The notes below the pieces were generated by a model, which did no database searches, was not told the DNA's origin, and saw nothing but the letters and a program-made list of their open reading frames with translations. The position numbers and the translations under genes are program-made. A stretch of 44,288 nucleotides of DNA from Bacteroidaceae bacterium. Lineage in GTDB: Bacteria; Bacteroidota; Bacteroidia; Bacteroidales; Bacteroidaceae. Position 1 is the stretch's first letter. Each line of letters opens with the position of its first letter. This document shows, piece after piece, positions 7,534-16,294 of this stretch. The stretch covers positions 1-44,288 of the forward strand of contig JAFSKK010000052.1 in NCBI GenBank assembly GCA_017448965.1, given 5' to 3'.

Positions 7534-8601
7534 TTAATGTTGAGCTTCAAACTCCTGCATGCACTTCACGAGAGCCTGAACGCCTTCTACAGACATGGCG
7601 TTGTAGCAAGATGCGCGGAAACCACCCACGTCGCGGTGACCCTTCACGCCGACCATGCCCTGGCTGGTGGCGAACTTCAGGAACTCGTCCTGCAACTCCT
7701 GATACTCTGGCTTCAGGACGAAGGTGATGTTCATGAGGGAACGGCTGTCCTTCTCGGCTGTGCCGACGAAGAGCTTGTTGCGGTCGATTTCAGCATAGAG
7801 AATCTCGGCACGCTGCTCTGCCAACTTCTGCATAGCCTCAACACCACCGTGAGCCTTCATGTAGCGGAGGTTCATCAAAGCAGAGTAGATAGGCACTACA
7901 GGAGGAGTGTTGAACATAGAACCCTTCTTCACGTGAGTGCGATAGTCGAGCATCGTCGGGATGTGGCGAGACACCTTGCCCAGAGCGTCTTCCTTCACGA
8001 TAACGAAGGTGAGACCTGCCATAGCGAGGTTCTTCTGAGCACCACCATAGATGAGGGCGTACTTGCTCACATCGACAGGACGGCTGAAGATGTCGGAAGA
8101 CATGTCGGCAATCACAGGGATTGGAGAGTCGAGGTCTTCGCGGAGTTCAGTACCGTAGATGGTGTTGTTGGTGGTGATGTGGAGATAGTCAGCATCGGCT
8201 GGAATCTCGAAGTTGCGTGGAATGTAAGTGAAGTTCTTGTCGGCAGAAGAAGCCACTTCCACCACTTCACCGAATGCCTTGGCTTCCTTCTCTGCCTTTG
8301 TTGCCCAAACACCCGTGTTCAGGTAGGCAGCCTTCTTCTCGAGGAAGTTGTAAGGAACCATACAGAATTCAAGGCTTGCACCGCCGCCGAGGAAAAGAAC
8401 GGAGTAACCCTCAGGAATGTTGAGAAGTTCCTTGAAGAGGGCAACTGCCTCATCAACTACTGGCTGAAAATCTTTTGCGCGGTGGCTAATCTCCATGAGA
8501 GAAAGTCCTGACCCATTGAAATCAAGACAAGCCTGTGCAGTCTGTTCAATCACCTCGCGAGGAAGGATGGAAGGTCCTGCATTGAAATTGTACTTTTTCA
8601 T
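7534..8601 (-). CDS. serC: Phosphoserine aminotransferase
   Basis: Converts 3-phosphohydroxypyruvate plus glutamate to phosphoserine, the second step of serine synthesis; the family also acts in pyridoxal phosphate synthesis. The 355-residue protein starts [14 protein letters not shown], the canonical SerC N-terminus, so the ATG at 8601 is chosen over an upstream in-frame start at 8661. The PLP lysine is K190 in the motif [12 protein letters not shown]. It lies upstream of serA with a 101-bp gap filled by inverted octamer repeats. No serB is in the window. Confidence 0.95.
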   Translation of the reverse strand: MKKYNFNAGPSILPREVIEQTAQACLDFNGSGLSLMEISHRAKDFQPVVDEAVALFKELLNIPEGYSVLFLGGGASLEFCMVPYNFLEKKAAYLNTGVWATKAEKEAKAFGEVVEVASSADKNFTYIPRNFEIPADADYLHITTNNTIYGTELREDLDSPIPVIADMSSDIFSRPVDVSKYALIYGGAQKNLAMAGLTFVIVKEDALGKVSRHIPTMLDYRTHVKKGSMFNTPPVVPIYSALMNLRYMKAHGGVEAMQKLAEQRAEILYAEIDRNKLFVGTAEKDSRSLMNITFVLKPEYQELQDEFLKFATSQGMVGVKGHRDVGGFRASCYNAMSVEGVQALVKCMQEFEAQH

Positions 8602-8635
8602 TTTTGATGTTATTGTTAGATAAATGATATTGCCA

Positions 8636-8643
8636 CAAATGTA
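8636..8643 (-). promoter_or_regulatory. Possible -7 element of serC
   Basis: The minus strand reads TACATTTG here, 35 bp before the serC ATG. No TTTG lies at the standard spacing; one at 8659-8662 is only 15 bp away. Only the -7 box is supported. Confidence 0.4.
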
Positions 8644-8734
8644 ATGTAGTCTTTTTACCAAAAAATCGTTGCAAATTTACTAATAATTAGTAAAAGGACA
8701 TGACATCTCGCTACCTTTTTATGTTAAAAAGCAT

Positions 8735-8770
8735 AAAAAAGGACGCACACAACTAAAAATTGGTACGTCC
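8735..8770 (-). terminator. Terminator of corA
   Basis: On the minus strand GGACG at the 5' side pairs with CGTCC at the 3' side (complements of 8766-8770 and 8741-8745), with partial pairing inside the loop. Six U residues follow (complement of 8735-8740). It lies 20 bp after the corA stop codon. Confidence 0.65.
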
Positions 8771-8790
8771 ATGTTACAATTAACGGGAAA

Positions 8791-9717
8791 TCACAACCAC
8801 TTCTTCCGTCGGAACCACCACAACGAAACGGCCGTGCACACCACACAGGCGATGATGGCAATGGGGAAACCCATTTTCCAATGCTCCATGCCGTTGATGA
8901 GGTTCATGCCAAACATGGAGGTGATGAACGTCGGGAAGAGGATGATCATGTTCAGCGATGTGAGCAGTCGCATCACGGAGTTCATATTATTATTAATAAT
9001 GTTCGCGTAGGTATCCATCGTCGAGTCGAGAATGTTGATGTAGATGGCCGTCGTCTCACGCGCCTGATTCATCTCGATGTTCACGTCCTCGATGAGTTCA
9101 GCATCCAGTTCGTCGACAGGCAGACGGAACTTCAACTTGCTCAGCAGCGACTCGTTGCCTCGGATGGAAGTGCCGAAATAGGTGAGCGAATCCTGCAGAC
9201 GCGAAAGATTCACGAGGTCTTTGTTGTCGATGTGCTTGTCGAGGTCGCGCTTGGCCTTCTCGATGATGCCGTTCACCTGCTTCAGATACTTCAGATACCA
9301 CACCGATGCACTCAAGAAGAGTCGGAACACCAAGTCAGCCGCATCGGTGAAACCCTCCGCACGCCGCATTTGGTGATTGACGAAATCGAGCATCATCCGC
9401 GTCTCCTGATTACAGATGGTGATGATCTTGTCGCCCTTGATGACAATACCCAACGGAATGGTCGTGTAAGGGCTACGAGATGAGACACTCTTCAGATGTG
9501 GAATACGCAAGATGATCATGAGCCAACCCTCATCCATGTCGTAGCGGGCACGCTCATCAGCATCCGACACGTCCTCCATGAAGTAGTCGGGCATGCCGAG
9601 TTCCTGCTCCAAAAACTCTCTATCGTCATCTACTGGGCATGTAACCTGCACCCAGCAGTTTGGCTCCCAAGCATCAATATGCTTGATGCCGCCATTGAAA
9701 TTCCAGAATGTTCGCAT
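8791..9717 (-). CDS. corA: CorA-family magnesium (divalent cation) transporter
   Basis: An inner-membrane channel that lets Mg2+ (and Co2+/Ni2+ in some members) enter the cell. The 308-residue protein has a soluble, helix-rich N-terminal domain, then two C-terminal membrane segments. The first ends with the family signature MFGMNLINGM (GMN near residue 270), and the C-terminus is basic (RRKKW). The ATG at 9717 (MRTFWNFNGG) is preferred over one at 9768 because the extra residues are not CorA-like and fall in the structured leader. Expression is probably governed by the leader at 9718-9867, which has a short ORF overlapping an intrinsic terminator. Confidence 0.93.
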   Translation of the reverse strand: MRTFWNFNGGIKHIDAWEPNCWVQVTCPVDDDREFLEQELGMPDYFMEDVSDADERARYDMDEGWLMIILRIPHLKSVSSRSPYTTIPLGIVIKGDKIITICNQETRMMLDFVNHQMRRAEGFTDAADLVFRLFLSASVWYLKYLKQVNGIIEKAKRDLDKHIDNKDLVNLSRLQDSLTYFGTSIRGNESLLSKLKFRLPVDELDAELIEDVNIEMNQARETTAIYINILDSTMDTYANIINNNMNSVMRLLTSLNMIILFPTFITSMFGMNLINGMEHWKMGFPIAIIACVVCTAVSLWWFRRKKWL

Positions 9718-9752
9718 TGTTGTCTGAACCTTTGCTTTGATGTAAGAACAAT

Positions 9753-9808
9753 AAAAAAGGTGGGGCAAAGACTCATGGCAACTCCGCGTGAGAGGTGAGT
9801 CTTATCCC
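9753..9808 (-). terminator. Intrinsic terminator in the corA leader (attenuator)
   Basis: On the minus-strand RNA, GGGAUAAGACUCA (complement of 9796-9808) pairs with UGAGUCUUUGCCCC (complement of 9762-9775), giving eight perfect pairs plus a GGG/CCC extension past a small bulge. ACC and six U residues (complement of 9753-9758) follow. It lies between promoter and coding sequence, so corA is made only when the polymerase passes it. The 5' arm contains the stop codon of the leader ORF. Confidence 0.7.
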
Positions 9809-9843
9809 AGGCACTTCATACTGTTCGCCGGATAATCGTCCAT
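9802..9843 (-). CDS. Putative corA leader peptide (13 residues)
   Basis: ATG at 9843 to TAA at 9802-9804 encodes MDDYPANSMKCLG. It begins ~24 nt after the predicted transcription start, and its stop codon lies inside the 5' arm of the downstream terminator. A ribosome at its end would therefore block hairpin formation, while one that falls off early would not. The DDYP opening is an acidic/proline stretch like those known to destabilise translating ribosomes in E. coli MgtL. Its translation is an inference from position only. Confidence 0.5.
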   Translation of the reverse strand: MDDYPANSMKCLG

Positions 9844-9873
9844 AGTTGTTGTTTGTTTAACTTTATTCGGGTG

Positions 9874-9881
9874 CAAAGATA
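9874..9881 (-). promoter_or_regulatory. -7 element of the corA leader transcript
   Basis: TATCTTTG on the minus strand, giving a predicted start near 9867 and a ~150-nt leader. No clear TTTG is found upstream; that area is a purine-rich gggagttaggaggcaggaggcaggag run. Confidence 0.55.
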
Positions 9882-9987
9882 GAGAAAAGTTGGGAGTTAG
9901 GAGGCAGGAGGCAGGAGTTTTTTGCCATTCAACGTGATTTTTTTAACGAAAAAACAGGATACGACACTTTTTCAGCATATTTATTGC

Positions 9988-9995
9988 TACATTTG
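9988..9995 (+). promoter_or_regulatory. -7 element of the pectinase gene
   Basis: TACATTTG, 22 bp before the ATG at 10018. The upstream ctttttcag supplies only a weak -33 box. It excludes the in-frame ATG at 9922 as the true start. Confidence 0.6.
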
Positions 9996-10017
9996 TGGCA
10001 AAATAGAAGAAAGAAAC

Positions 10018-13000
10018 ATGAGAACGGGAAAATATATTGCCATTGCCTTGATGATGCTGCTCTTATCGTCTGTCACAATTGATGCACAAGAATGGGAAGC
10101 ATCTCTCTATCAGCAAATAGAAACAAGCATTCTGTTGCCACAACTGCATGAATCGGAGGTGGCGATTACCAGCTGTGGAGCCAAACCTTCCGCATCGGCA
10201 GTAGCGAATCAGAGAGCCATCCAAAGGGCCATTGACCAATGTTCGAAGAAAGGCGGCGGAAAAGTCATCATTCCTGCTGGACAAACTTTCAAGACGGGTG
10301 CCATCGAGATGAAAAGCGGCGTGAATCTGGTGGTGGAAGAAGATGCTGTGTTGGAGTTCGTGTTCGAGTCTGCACTCTACCCTATCGTTGAAACCTCATG
10401 GGAAGGACTCGACTGCTACAATTTGTCGCCATGCATTTATGCCTTCCGGGCTCACGACATTGCCATATCAGGCAAAGGCACCATCGATGGAGGTGGAAAC
10501 AAGGAAACTTGGTGGCCTTGGTGTGGCGCAACTAAATACGGATGGAAGGAAGGGATGGTCAGTCAAAAGTTGGGTGGACGTGCACGACTTTTGCAGAACG
10601 GTGAGGACGGAGAGCCCATGAAGGATGAGAAAGGGAAACGTTCCACACAACGCACCTTCGAGGCCAAAGATGGTATGCGTCCGCAACTGATTGGCTTCAA
10701 TCAATGCGAACGGGTGCTCATCGAGGATGTGACTTTGTTGCGTTCGCCATTCTGGGTGATTCATCCTCTGAAATGCACGGATGTGACGGTGAGACGAGTG
10801 CACATCAACAATGACGGCCCGAACGGTGACGGTTGCGACCCTGAATCGTGCGACCGTGTACTGATTGAGGATTGTTTTTTCAACACAGGCGACGATTGCA
10901 TCGCCATCAAGAGCGGACGAAACAGAGATGGCAGAACACGCAATATGCCCAGCCAGAACATCATCATTCGCCGATGTGAGATGAAAAACGGACATGGTGG
11001 CGTGGTGATTGGTTCTGAAATCAGCGGTGGCTGCAAAAACGTGTTTGCCCACGACTGCACGATGGACTCACCCAATCTCGACCGTGTGTTGCGCATCAAG
11101 ACGAATTCGTGTCGAGGAGGAGTGATTGAAGGCATCTACATGAAAAACATCACCGTGGGACAATGTCGTGAGAGTGTGCTGAAAATCAATCTCGACTATG
11201 AGCACAACGAAGTCTGTTGCCGCGGATTCTATCCGATAGTGAAGAATGTGTTGATGGAAGACGTGACCTGTAAGACGTCCACCTATGGTGTACAAATCAT
11301 CGGTTTGGAAGAAGACACATTGGTGCATGACATCATGGTGAAGAACTGCCACTTCAACGGGGTGAAACAAGGGAACACCATCACAGGAAAGACACGTGAC
11401 ATCGTGTTCGACAGGCTTTTCATCAATGGTTCTCTCTGCTTGCAGAAGAATCCCTATCAGCATTACAGCGAATGGATGACTTACTCAGAGATGCAACGAG
11501 TGCCGAGGAGTTTTCTGCTCGACTTCTCCACAAAGCCCAAATGGAGTTACGTGATGGGCATCGAACTGGAGGCCATGCTGGACACTTATCTGCAGTATGG
11601 TGACGAGCGCATCTGGCATTACTGCCAAGAATACACCGATACCATGATTAATACCCAAGGAGAGATTCGTGGCTATAAACTGGAAGACTACAACCTTGAT
11701 AATATCCGAACGGGGCATTTCGTCGCAAGAATGTATCAGCAAACAAAGGAGACGAAGAATCTGCTGGCCATGAAGACAATGATGCGACAACTGCAGAAGC
11801 AGCCACGAACGATGGAGGATGATGTCTTTTGGCATAAAGCCATCTACAGTTATCAAGTGTGGCTCGACGGCATTTTCATGGGACTCCCCTACTATACGCT
11901 GACGGCTTCCATGCTGTTGAAACCCAAAGATGCCCAGAAAGTATATGACGATGCCGTCCATCAAATCGCAACCACCTACCGTCGAACACTCGACCCACAA
12001 ACAGGACTGAACCGCCATGCATGGGACGAAACGCATGAGATGTTCTGGGCAGACAAGCTGACAGGCCTTTCTCAACATTGTTGGGGACGCGCACAGGGAT
12101 GGTACACAATGGCACTCATAGAACTGTTGGATGTGTTGCCAGAGGACTACCAACGACGTGGAGAAGTTCAGGAGTTGTTGAAATGGGATTTGGATGCCAT
12201 TATCAAGTGGCAAGACAAAGAGTCGGGTGTGTGGTATCAAGTAATGGATGCTCCAGAACGTGAAGGGAACTATCTCGAATCCACCTGTTCTTCCATGTTC
12301 GCTTATGCCCTGCTGAAGGCATATCGGAAGGGGTATGTAGGTGCATCCTATCGTGATGCCGGCATCAAGGCCTATCGCGGCATCATCAACCATTTCATCC
12401 GCGTGAATGAAGACCAAACCATCTCACTCACCAATTGCTGTTCGGTGGCAGGTCTTGGTCCTGGCATCAGCGAAAAGGTGCTGAAAGCCGCTCCCAACGT
12501 GAAGGAAAACAAACGCAGAGACGGCTCTTTCAACTACTACTTATCGGAACCCATCAGAGACAACGACGCCAAAGGTATCGGGCCTTTCATCTGGGCTTCG
12601 CTGGAGATGGAAATGCTCGGTTACGACACGGAAAATGTGATGAAACCGATTGATCGCAAAGCGGTGGTGAGCCGAAACAATCCCAAAGTGAGTGCAGCCG
12701 ACCCATTGGCAGCACTTTCTGTTGGCAACGGCCACTTTGTCACCACCGTCGATGTGACGGGCATGCAGTCCTACCCTCTTGCTTACAAGGATGCCGTGCC
12801 TCTCACAGCGATGTCCGATTGGGGTTGGCACAGATTTCCCAACACCAATCATCTGCGAGAAGAAGAAACACAGCGAACCTTTCGTTTCCCTCATCGACAA
12901 CATGACGAGGTATATGCCGTAGAGTATAAGCAGGGAGGGCGACAGCAAGAAGCCACTACTTATTTCCGCGTGAATCCCCATCGTCTGAATCTTGGTGCCA

Positions 13001-14856
13001 TCGGCCTAAATCTTCATGCCACCAACGGAAAGCCCATCGCATTGGAAGAACTAACCGACATTCATCAGGAACTGAAACTCTATGATGGTGTGATTGAAAG
13101 TTCTTTCCGTGCTGACAACGCACCAGTGGATGTGACGACTGCAGCCCTTGAAGAAGGCAATGACGTTCTCTATCGCATCAAGACTCCACTTCTGAAAGAA
13201 CACCGTGCCAGCGTGAGCATCCGTTTTCCATATCCCACAGGGAAACACGCTGACGATGCAAGCGACTGGAATGCGCCCGAACAACACACCTCACGCATCG
13301 TGGCAACAGACAACCAATCCGCCCTTATCGAACACATCATCGACTCCACCCGCTACTATCTCACCCTCTGTTGGCAAGGTGAAGCCACCCTGCAAGCAAG
13401 CGATGCACACCACTTTGAGCTGTCCACCACCGATGATGTCCTCACGTTCAAGGCTTCTTATACACCTCATCCTCCCATTGCCACCATCAATAACCAAGAA
13501 TACATAGCCCCTCCTTTTATTTTCGACCAAGAACTCCGTTCCGTCATCCGTTCATGGAATCGTTGGTGGAACGAAGGAGCCATTGTCGATTTCAGTCAAT
13601 GCACAGACCCACGTGCCCAAGAATTGGAACGTCGCGTTGTCCTCTCGCAATATCTTACCCAAATCAACTGCGCCAACGGATTACCCCCTCAAGAGACAGG
13701 ACTGACCTACAATTCCTGGTTCGGTCGTCCTCATCTGGAAATGACGTGGTGGCATACCGTGGACTTCGCCCTTTGGAATCGTCCCCAAGTGCTACAACAG
13801 ATTCTGGAATGGTACAACAATGTGGCGTATCCAAAAGCCAAGAAGATTGCCGAAAGACAGGGGTTCAAAGGCATCCGCTGGATGAAAATGACCGACCCGT
13901 GGGCAGGCGAAGCCCCTTCAAACACAGGCTCTTTCCTCATCTGGCAACAACCCCATTACATTTATATGGCAGAGGAGATGTATCGCGCAACTCCCACAGC
14001 CGAGACATTGAGCCAATACGGCAAGCAGGTGGAAGAGACAGCCGAATGGATGGCAGACTTCGTCACCTTCGACACCAGCACCAAGACTTATCAATTGAAA
14101 GGAGCCACCTCCATGCAGGAATCCATGTCGAAAGACTTCTCCTACAACCATCCTTTCGAACTTGCTTATTGGCGATATGGACTGCTGAAAGCACAGGAAT
14201 GGCGCGAACGTCAAGGACTTCCTCGACATCCTGAGTGGGACAAAATCATCAAGCATCTGGCTCCACTTCCCTGGAAAGATGGTCTTTACAGGGCTGGCAT
14301 TCCCCTCTATCCCTTCAACCGAGCAACTGTTTCCCAAGATTTCGACCCCTTTAAGACACCTGAACAGAATGGGCAGAGAAGCATCTCAGAAGAAGAATTT
14401 GAGAAGAAAAGCCACTCCGACCATCCTGCTATTCTTGGTGTTGCAGCCCTCTTCCCCTACTCCCATAAATGCCGCATCATTCCTTCCACCTACTACACCT
14501 ACAAGACTCTCACCATGCTCTCCACCTTCCAGCACATTCGTCAACATTGGAATTGGGAGAGCACATGGGGATGGGATTATGGCATGATGGCGATGGCAGC
14601 TGCACGTCTCAATCAACCTTCCGAAGCCATCAACATCCTCCTGTCTAACTACACCAAAAACACCTATCTCGTCTCTGGACACAACTTCCAAACTCCTGAC
14701 CGCCTACGCATCTACCTGCCAGGCAACGGCGCCCTGTTGACCGCTATCGCCATGATGTGTGCAGGTTGGGATGGATGTCCTGAAGTGAACAACCCTGGTT
14801 TTCCACACGATGGCACTTGGAATGTTCGATGGGAAGGTCTGCACAGAATGCAATGA
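10018..14856 (+). CDS. Secreted multidomain pectin-degrading enzyme: GH28 + GH105 + third (alpha/alpha)-barrel-like region
   Basis: A 1612-residue exported protein; the signal peptide ends near TIDAQ. Residues ~30-440 form a GH28 polygalacturonase beta-helix with the catalytic set D271 (NGDGCDPESC), D292-D293 (GDDCIAIKSG) and H326 (GHGGVVIGSE), hydrolysing galacturonan backbones. Residues ~500-900 match GH105, unsaturated rhamnogalacturonyl or galacturonyl hydrolase (WGRAQGWYTMAL, NYLESTCSSMFAYALLKAYRKGY), which removes the unsaturated end sugar left by lyases. Residues ~925-1612 have a beta-sandwich-like start and a tryptophan-rich helical region (GRPHLEMTWWHTVDFALW, then DPWAGEAPSN). This resembles six-hairpin glycosidases such as GH65-like proteins, but I cannot name the family. 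The gene stands alone, with no SusC/SusD genes beside it. The start is fixed by the promoter. Confidence 0.85.
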   Translation: MRTGKYIAIALMMLLLSSVTIDAQEWEASLYQQIETSILLPQLHESEVAITSCGAKPSASAVANQRAIQRAIDQCSKKGGGKVIIPAGQTFKTGAIEMKSGVNLVVEEDAVLEFVFESALYPIVETSWEGLDCYNLSPCIYAFRAHDIAISGKGTIDGGGNKETWWPWCGATKYGWKEGMVSQKLGGRARLLQNGEDGEPMKDEKGKRSTQRTFEAKDGMRPQLIGFNQCERVLIEDVTLLRSPFWVIHPLKCTDVTVRRVHINNDGPNGDGCDPESCDRVLIEDCFFNTGDDCIAIKSGRNRDGRTRNMPSQNIIIRRCEMKNGHGGVVIGSEISGGCKNVFAHDCTMDSPNLDRVLRIKTNSCRGGVIEGIYMKNITVGQCRESVLKINLDYEHNEVCCRGFYPIVKNVLMEDVTCKTSTYGVQIIGLEEDTLVHDIMVKNCHFNGVKQGNTITGKTRDIVFDRLFINGSLCLQKNPYQHYSEWMTYSEMQRVPRSFLLDFSTKPKWSYVMGIELEAMLDTYLQYGDERIWHYCQEYTDTMINTQGEIRGYKLEDYNLDNIRTGHFVARMYQQTKETKNLLAMKTMMRQLQKQPRTMEDDVFWHKAIYSYQVWLDGIFMGLPYYTLTASMLLKPKDAQKVYDDAVHQIATTYRRTLDPQTGLNRHAWDETHEMFWADKLTGLSQHCWGRAQGWYTMALIELLDVLPEDYQRRGEVQELLKWDLDAIIKWQDKESGVWYQVMDAPEREGNYLESTCSSMFAYALLKAYRKGYVGASYRDAGIKAYRGIINHFIRVNEDQTISLTNCCSVAGLGPGISEKVLKAAPNVKENKRRDGSFNYYLSEPIRDNDAKGIGPFIWASLEMEMLGYDTENVMKPIDRKAVVSRNNPKVSAADPLAALSVGNGHFVTTVDVTGMQSYPLAYKDAVPLTAMSDWGWHRFPNTNHLREEETQRTFRFPHRQHDEVYAVEYKQGGRQQEATTYFRVNPHRLNLGAIGLNLHATNGKPIALEELTDIHQELKLYDGVIESSFRADNAPVDVTTAALEEGNDVLYRIKTPLLKEHRASVSIRFPYPTGKHADDASDWNAPEQHTSRIVATDNQSALIEHIIDSTRYYLTLCWQGEATLQASDAHHFELSTTDDVLTFKASYTPHPPIATINNQEYIAPPFIFDQELRSVIRSWNRWWNEGAIVDFSQCTDPRAQELERRVVLSQYLTQINCANGLPPQETGLTYNSWFGRPHLEMTWWHTVDFALWNRPQVLQQILEWYNNVAYPKAKKIAERQGFKGIRWMKMTDPWAGEAPSNTGSFLIWQQPHYIYMAEEMYRATPTAETLSQYGKQVEETAEWMADFVTFDTSTKTYQLKGATSMQESMSKDFSYNHPFELAYWRYGLLKAQEWRERQGLPRHPEWDKIIKHLAPLPWKDGLYRAGIPLYPFNRATVSQDFDPFKTPEQNGQRSISEEEFEKKSHSDHPAILGVAALFPYSHKCRIIPSTYYTYKTLTMLSTFQHIRQHWNWESTWGWDYGMMAMAAARLNQPSEAINILLSNYTKNTYLVSGHNFQTPDRLRIYLPGNGALLTAIAMMCAGWDGCPEVNNPGFPHDGTWNVRWEGLHRMQ

Positions 14857-14967
14857 CACCCTCTTCTCCCCCCCCTCCCAACCTCATTTTCCTCTAAGAA
14901 AAGCCCAAAAACAACCTCAAGACACCCAAATCGACGGGGAAAGAAAAGAATCTTGGCACAAAATACG

Positions 14968-14996
14968 TTGAGTTCAAAGAAAAAACGCTAATTTTG
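14968..14996 (+). promoter_or_regulatory. Promoter of the DUF5103 operon
   Basis: TTG at 14968-14970, an 18 bp spacer and TAATTTTG at 14989-14996. The predicted start is near 15003, ~50 nt before the ATG at 15053. The remaining gap 14857-14967 is C-rich and shows no gene. Confidence 0.6.
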
Positions 14997-15052
14997 AGGC
15001 TTTAAAATCATTGTTTGACAAACCAAACTTACTAAAAGATACGACAACCAAG

Positions 15053-16294
15053 ATGAAAGGACTACTGGGATTGCTTATCATCTCTGCAACATTCTTCTGC
15101 TCGGCAAGGGCACAGGAGAACATCTGTTTCTCGCCTCGTCTGAAGACGTTGCAGGTGAAGGTGGACGGCGAATGGGGAAAACCATCGGTGATGCTGTTGA
15201 GCCGCGGGCATCATGTGGAAATCAGTTTTGACGACTTACAAGCACAGTATCAGCGATACACTTACACCATCACCCATTGCAATGCCGACTGGACGGAGAG
15301 TGACTTGTTAGTAAGCGAATACATGACAGGCTTCAATGACCAGCGCATTGATGATTATGAGCCTGCTATGGGTACGGAGATGAATTACTGCCACTACACC
15401 TTCTCGTTGCCAAACGAAAATACACGTCTGCTGGTGTCGGGCAACTACCGTGTGAGCATCTTCGAGGACGGAGAGGATGAACCTGTTGCACAGGCTTGTT
15501 TCTCCATCATCGAGCCCCGTGTGGGTGTGGAGATCAACGTGAGTGCCAACACCGATATTGACACATACGATTCTCACCAGCAAGTGAACTTCGCTGTCAA
15601 CTACAGCGGCTATCAGGTGAGCGACCCCGTGGGCGAGTTCCGCTACATCGTACAGCAGAACCGCCGATGGGACAATCACGTGGAGAATCTTCGTCCCACA
15701 CTCATGCAGGTGAACCGACTCATCTTCAACCACAACCGTTCCCTCATCTTCGATGCGGGTAACGAATACCGCCGTTTCGAGATTCTAGATGAGTATGTTC
15801 CAACTATGCACGTTGACCAAATGGTGTTTGACGACACCTACTACCACGCTATTCTCTACATCGACGAGCAGCGCATCAACTATCTCTACGACGAGGATCA
15901 AAATGGACGTTTCTACATCCGCAACAGCGACAATATAGCGAACGACACGGAGAGTGATTACTTTCTCACCCACTTTGCCCTGCAGATGCCGCAAGTGGCA
16001 GGTGGAGAGGTGTATTTGTTTGGCGACTTGACGGGCAACCGTATCGACGAGGCATACAAGATGGAGTACAACCTCATTGATCATCAGTACGAACTGATCA
16101 CACCGCTGAAACAGGGTTCGTATAATTATATGTATATGTACAGCCGCGACGGAGAAACGACGGGGCTGACACGCCCTTGTGAGGGAGACTTCCACCAAAC
16201 CGAAAACGAATACAGCGTGTATGTCTATCACCGCCCGTTCGGACTTCGATATGACAAACTCGTCGGTTTCCAAAACATGAAATCTAAAGAATGA
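15053..16294 (+). CDS. DUF5103 / type IX secretion plug-type protein
   Basis: A 413-residue exported protein. The signal peptide (MKGLLGLLIISATFFCSARAQ) is followed by beta-rich sequence typical of DUF5103: an early RLKTLQVKVDGEWGKPSVMLL strand region, the motif YTYTITHCNADWTESDL near residue 80, and a late region with GEVYLFGDLTGNRIDEAYKMEYN. Family members include the plug that seals the SprA translocon of the type IX secretion system, but many Bacteroidota lacking visible por genes nearby also carry it. The ATG at 15053 gives a clean signal peptide; the upstream in-frame ATG at 15011 does not. Its stop overlaps the next start (ATGA), so the two are translationally coupled. Confidence 0.82.
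   Translation: MKGLLGLLIISATFFCSARAQENICFSPRLKTLQVKVDGEWGKPSVMLLSRGHHVEISFDDLQAQYQRYTYTITHCNADWTESDLLVSEYMTGFNDQRIDDYEPAMGTEMNYCHYTFSLPNENTRLLVSGNYRVSIFEDGEDEPVAQACFSIIEPRVGVEINVSANTDIDTYDSHQQVNFAVNYSGYQVSDPVGEFRYIVQQNRRWDNHVENLRPTLMQVNRLIFNHNRSLIFDAGNEYRRFEILDEYVPTMHVDQMVFDDTYYHAILYIDEQRINYLYDEDQNGRFYIRNSDNIANDTESDYFLTHFALQMPQVAGGEVYLFGDLTGNRIDEAYKMEYNLIDHQYELITPLKQGSYNYMYMYSRDGETTGLTRPCEGDFHQTENEYSVYVYHRPFGLRYDKLVGFQNMKSKE

Noticed and set aside
7468-8511. 347-codon open frame antisense to serC
   Set aside because: Shadow of serC; begins in AT-rich intergenic repeats and shows no recognisable motif.
9796-9880. M-box or other known Mg2+ riboswitch before corA
   Set aside because: I could not match the leader to the conserved M-box core; the short ORF plus terminator explains the structure better.
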